This document shows positions 62,209 to 64,000 of a DNA stretch of 64,000 nucleotides, piece after piece. The position numbers and the translations under genes are program-made. The stretch's first letter is position 1. Every line of letters begins with the position of its first letter. The notes beneath the pieces are model-generated. The model was not told the origin of the DNA, ran no database searches, and saw only the letters and a list, made by a program, of their open reading frames with translations. This DNA comes from Flavobacteriaceae bacterium UBA3356 (lineage in GTDB: Bacteria; Bacteroidota; Bacteroidia; Flavobacteriales; Flavobacteriaceae): NCBI GenBank assembly GCA_002360635.1, contig DEQW01000011.1:59269-123268 (forward strand), in the 5' to 3' direction.

Positions 62209-62873
62209 TGTTTAAGCACACGCATCCATATCCTCCCTATATCCCTGAAAATGCTACAAAATTAATAGTGGGCACGTTGCCGCCACCTCGTTTTACCACT
62301 GGCGAATTAAAACCTGGCGATGTGAATTTTTGTTATGGAAGTAGGGATGGCCAGCTTTGGCCTATTCTGAATGAAATATTTAATCTCAACCTTTCTTTTG
62401 AGACTACCGAAAAAGCCATTAAGCAACGGAAAGATTTTTTGCAAAAAGAGGGGATAGGAATTTGTGATATGGTTTCAGTGGCCTATCGTGAGAAAATAGA
62501 TGCTTCAGATATTGGGATGCAAGAAGTCGTATTGCGCGATTTAATAAAAATACTTCAAGAACATCCTACGGTCGATACCTTGTTGTTTACTGGTGGAAAC
62601 AGTAAAAATGGTCCGGAATATTTTTTCAGAAAAAAAATGAAAGATTACAATTTGAAATTAAAAATTGTTAAAAATACAGTGCCTCGATTCCATGAATTCG
62701 TACTTCCCGAATCAAACAGAAAGATAAAAACCGTATCCCTTACGGCTCCTTCTGGGGCCGCAAACCGAGCTGTTGGAAGCCTTTCAGCGTATAAAAAAAT
62801 GAAAGCCGAAAACCCAGCTTTCAATACCATAGATTTCAGGGTTTGGCAATACGCCCCTCATTTTAAAAAATAA
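62208..62873 (+). CDS. Uracil-DNA glycosylase superfamily protein
   Basis: A 221-aa DNA-repair-like protein. The active-site side motif appears as VGTLPPPRF with NFCYGSRDGQLWPIL, like the GSxPG...YYG.....FWPIL region of the hypoxanthine-DNA glycosylase/UDG families, and the late region LTAPSGAANRAVG stands for the leucine-loop motif. The exact lesion is not determined. Coupling to yaaA suggests repair of oxidative base damage. Confidence 0.85.
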   Translation: MFKHTHPYPPYIPENATKLIVGTLPPPRFTTGELKPGDVNFCYGSRDGQLWPILNEIFNLNLSFETTEKAIKQRKDFLQKEGIGICDMVSVAYREKIDASDIGMQEVVLRDLIKILQEHPTVDTLLFTGGNSKNGPEYFFRKKMKDYNLKLKIVKNTVPRFHEFVLPESNRKIKTVSLTAPSGAANRAVGSLSAYKKMKAENPAFNTIDFRVWQYAPHFKK

Positions 62874-63110
62874 AACTATTTTCTTTTGTGAATAATATTT
62901 TTTTTGGCTAAAAGATAATTTTTGAAATTTTTAAGATTCCTTTTCTAACTCAAAAAAGCTTTATTCGCTTATAAGTCAGAATTTTAGAATGATAGAGTCA
63001 ATATTCTAGTGGGATTGGCTTAATACTTCTTCTAAAATATCTTTTCTATTAACATAAATTTTAGGTATATTAACGCAGTATTAACTGTTAAATTAAATTT
63101 TATACAACTT

Positions 63111-64000
63111 ATGAAAAAAATTACTTTATTAATGGCATTTATTGTCACATGCTTTGCGTGGCAGGTAAATGCTCAAACGTACAACGGGGATAATACAGGG
63201 GCCGTCATAGACGGTTCTGCTGATGTCCTTTCTGCTGCCAATATACCCCTAGTAGGTAACGTGGGAGCAGATATTGTTATAGACAACGTCACTATTGATA
63301 TTACACACGTATGGGATGGTGATTTGGATATTTATTTAGAATCCCCTTTAGGCACAAGTTTGGCCTTGTCTTTAGGCAATGGTGGTAGTGGAGATGATTA
63401 TACCAATACACAATTTGAAGATGGCGGTGCCGATATAACGAGTGGTACACCACCATTTACTGGTGTTTTTGAACCAGAAGGAGGTACTTTTGCCGCAGCT
63501 TTTGACGGAGAAGACGTTAATGGTGACTGGGTATTAAGAATTGATGATACTTTTTCCGCATTTGACGATGGAGTATTTAACTCTTTCTCAATTACGGTTA
63601 CTCAAATAATTGGCGACCCACCAGTTATTGCCTGTCCTTCTGATATTATGGTAAACACCGACCCAACAGAATGTGGTGCCATTGTTAATTTTGCAGATGC
63701 GATTGCACTTGATACTGAAGATGGACCAATTACAGCAGTACAGACTATGGGCCCTGCTAGTGGAACCCAGTTCCCTACAGGCGACACCATTGTAGAGTTT
63801 ACGGCAACAGATAGCGACGGAAACGAATCGAGCTGTCAATTCACCGTAACGGTAACCGATATGGAGGCACCAGAGGCTTTATGCCAAAACCTGACATTGG
63901 ATTTAATGGGCGGATCGTCGGTTTCTATTACACCGGCCGATATTGACAACGGTTCTTCAGACAACTGTGGGATTGTTGACTACTCTTTGGATATGGACAC
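63111..64000 (+). CDS. Secreted P-domain/HYR-repeat protein, N-terminal part
   Basis: The frame is open from ATG 63111 to the window end, at least 296 codons. The signal peptide ends near VNAQ, followed by a proprotein-convertase P-type beta domain (about 25-165: THVWDGDLDIYLESPLGT, NGDWVLRIDD) and a HYR-type repeat (about 168-248: CPSDIMVNTDPTECGA, FTATDSDGNESSC, TVTVTD), then a further Cys-containing repeat beginning EAPEALCQ. Large type IX cargo adhesins have this plan. The C-terminus is outside the window, so no tail can be checked. Confidence 0.85.
   Translation, partial: MKKITLLMAFIVTCFAWQVNAQTYNGDNTGAVIDGSADVLSAANIPLVGNVGADIVIDNVTIDITHVWDGDLDIYLESPLGTSLALSLGNGGSGDDYTNTQFEDGGADITSGTPPFTGVFEPEGGTFAAAFDGEDVNGDWVLRIDDTFSAFDDGVFNSFSITVTQIIGDPPVIACPSDIMVNTDPTECGAIVNFADAIALDTEDGPITAVQTMGPASGTQFPTGDTIVEFTATDSDGNESSCQFTVTVTDMEAPEALCQNLTLDLMGGSSVSITPADIDNGSSDNCGIVDYSLDMD

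Noticed and set aside
62874..63110. Promoter or small gene in the 237-bp gap before the last gene
   Set aside because: The gap is AT-rich, but no TAnnTTTG box with a spaced TTG and no coding frame is convincing.

Overview
The window is a 64 kb AT-rich stretch of a Flavobacteriaceae (Bacteroidota) chromosome, probably a marine relative of Gramella or Dokdonia; genus cannot be fixed from sequence alone. The assignment rests on type IX secretion C-terminal tails (PNP...G...), Bacteroidota promoter boxes of the form TAnnTTTG, sparse Shine-Dalgarno sequences, many short lipoproteins, an archaeal/eukaryotic-type ProS, a kynurenine-to-aminomuconate tryptophan pathway, a SprB-like repeat and flavobacterial families such as DUF6702. 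It is gene-dense and mostly housekeeping. I see no rRNA, insertion sequence, prophage, CRISPR array or obvious genomic island.

Layout. 0-5.5 kb: LolD/YbbA-like ABC ATPase divergent from a TesA-like esterase, a Na+:alanine symporter with an unusual extracytoplasmic N-terminus, and an apbE pair. 5.4-12.4 kb: minus-strand housekeeping genes (methyltransferase, map, HAD protein, lipoprotein thioredoxin, gpmI, M48 and M15 peptidases, pepE). 12.5-18 kb: two tandem carboxypeptidase-regulatory-like proteins, a DUF6702 protein, a large M1 peptidase, then tatA and a PAP2 phosphatase. 18-27.6 kb: a minus-strand kynurenine catabolic cluster (kynU, kmo, RidA-type deaminase, esterase, aldehyde dehydrogenase, SDR, ACMSD) interrupted by a plus-strand lipoate ligase and sprinkled with short dispersed repeats. 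27.6-31.3 kb: a type IX-secreted haloperoxidase-like protein and small stress or lipoprotein genes, two of them under 60 codons.

31.4-35 kb holds a four-gene light/flavin operon: flavin reductase, DUF2256 mini-protein, cry-DASH and an iron-sulfur photolyase, with a 13-bp-arm inverted repeat upstream. 35-46 kb: methyltransferase, msrA, a coiled-coil protein with a cysteine-free zinc ribbon remnant, Nif3-like, lpxK, a TPR hybrid histidine kinase, gap, lipA, and a Cys-rich membrane protein/GT2/ECF sigma unit. 46-54.5 kb: fasciclin lipoprotein, murB, aminotransferase, retropepsin-PDZ protein, FadL-like porin, a low-complexity lipoprotein and proS. 54.5-64 kb: tRNA-Glu, rpsT, a HEPN-like orphan, coaD, ddl, PASTA protein, rluD-like, FG-GAP type IX cargo, yaaA, a UDG-family protein and the 5' part of a secreted P-domain/HYR protein that runs off the window.

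The strongest candidates for less described biology are the flavin reductase-DUF2256-two-photolyase operon with its palindrome, the SprB-like/lipoyl-like/AGCS fusion, the zinc-less zinc-ribbon protein, the HEPN-like orphan, and a recurrent promoter geometry that predicts leaderless mRNAs. I did not find a clear-cut new defence or mobile system.
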